The translations under genes were made by a program, and so were the position numbers. This document shows, one piece after another, positions 5,783 to 5,847 of a stretch of DNA of 5,847 bases (the first letter of the stretch is position 1; each line of letters starts with the position of its first letter). The notes beneath the pieces are model-generated. The model did not search any database. It saw nothing but the letters and a program-made list of their open reading frames with translations, and was not told where the DNA came from. This DNA comes from an uncultured Alphaproteobacteria bacterium. Lineage in GTDB: Bacteria > Pseudomonadota > Alphaproteobacteria > TMED127. The stretch lies in contig CACFLM010000035.1 in assembly GCA_902567145.1 (NCBI GenBank), forward strand, positions 1 through 5,847, read 5' to 3'.

Positions 5783-5847
5783 GCCAGAACTTCCCGAAGT
5801 TGAGACTGTTAGACTTTTTTTGAAAAATAACGTAATTCAAGAGAAAA
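5781..5847 (+). CDS. mutM: Formamidopyrimidine-DNA glycosylase MutM/Fpg, 3' partial
   Basis: The 22 visible codons begin MPELPEVETVRLFL, the diagnostic N-terminus of Fpg/MutM, and run off the right edge. Pro2 (the catalytic nucleophile after Met removal) and Glu3 are present. The enzyme excises oxidised purines such as 8-oxoguanine and cleaves the abasic site. Because Pro2 must be the mature N-terminus, the ATG at 5781 is fixed. There is no Shine-Dalgarno in the T-rich bases upstream, which are ubiE codons on the other strand. Nei shares this start, but mutM beside ubiE is the usual alphaproteobacterial arrangement. Confidence 0.88.
   Translation, partial: MPELPEVETVRLFLKNNVIQEK

Noticed and set aside
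1..5847. CRISPR arrays, insertion sequences, tRNA or rRNA genes
   Set aside because: No spaced direct repeats, transposase frames, inverted terminal repeats or structural RNA signatures were seen on either strand.

Overview
The window is low-GC DNA (roughly one third G+C by eye) with short spacers and overlapping genes. Its gene content points to an alphaproteobacterium with a small, AT-rich genome, such as a marine oligotroph. The evidence is an Irr-type Fur-family regulator, a secreted bacterial SH3 protein beside a D-glycerate/glyoxylate-type dehydrogenase, and a mutM / ubiE / dut neighbourhood. The exact lineage cannot be fixed from this window.

Layout, left to right. (1) Plus strand, 2-1676: the 3' part of a nitronate-monooxygenase-like flavin oxidoreductase, then irr 19 bp later, probably one transcript. 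(2) 1700-3140: a secreted double-SH3 protein on the minus strand and a D-2-hydroxyacid dehydrogenase on the plus strand, divergent, with 5' ends overlapping by 17 bp. (3) 3146-5782, minus strand, transcribed leftwards: a ubiE fragment, a dut fragment, an Rrf2 regulator, cysK and a MoeB/ThiF/HesA-type adenylyltransferase, packed with overlaps or very short gaps. (4) 5781 to the right edge, plus strand: the first 22 codons of mutM, whose ATG overlaps the ubiE ATG within a single CATG.

The main anomaly is at about 5597-5620. UbiE is intact for about 55 residues, then leaves its frame and stops. Immediately after it begins a dUTPase that lacks its N-terminal third, including motif I, and has no good start. 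In many alphaproteobacteria the order is mutM, then divergent ubiE-ubiB-coaBC-dut, so this looks like one deletion joining the start of ubiE to the middle of dut, with ubiB and coaBC gone (about 3.4 kb by typical gene sizes). Several of these genes are normally essential, so the possibilities are a real deletion in a subpopulation, a genome with replacements elsewhere, or a chimeric or collapsed assembly.

The intact minus-strand genes suggest a sulfur theme: an Rrf2 regulator without the IscR cysteine triad overlaps cysteine synthase, which is coupled to a sulfur-carrier-activating E1-like enzyme. On the plus strand, irr suggests iron/heme-responsive control, and the oxidoreductase beside it carries a four-cysteine pattern that could hold an Fe-S cluster. 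I did not find a clear novel defence or mobile system.
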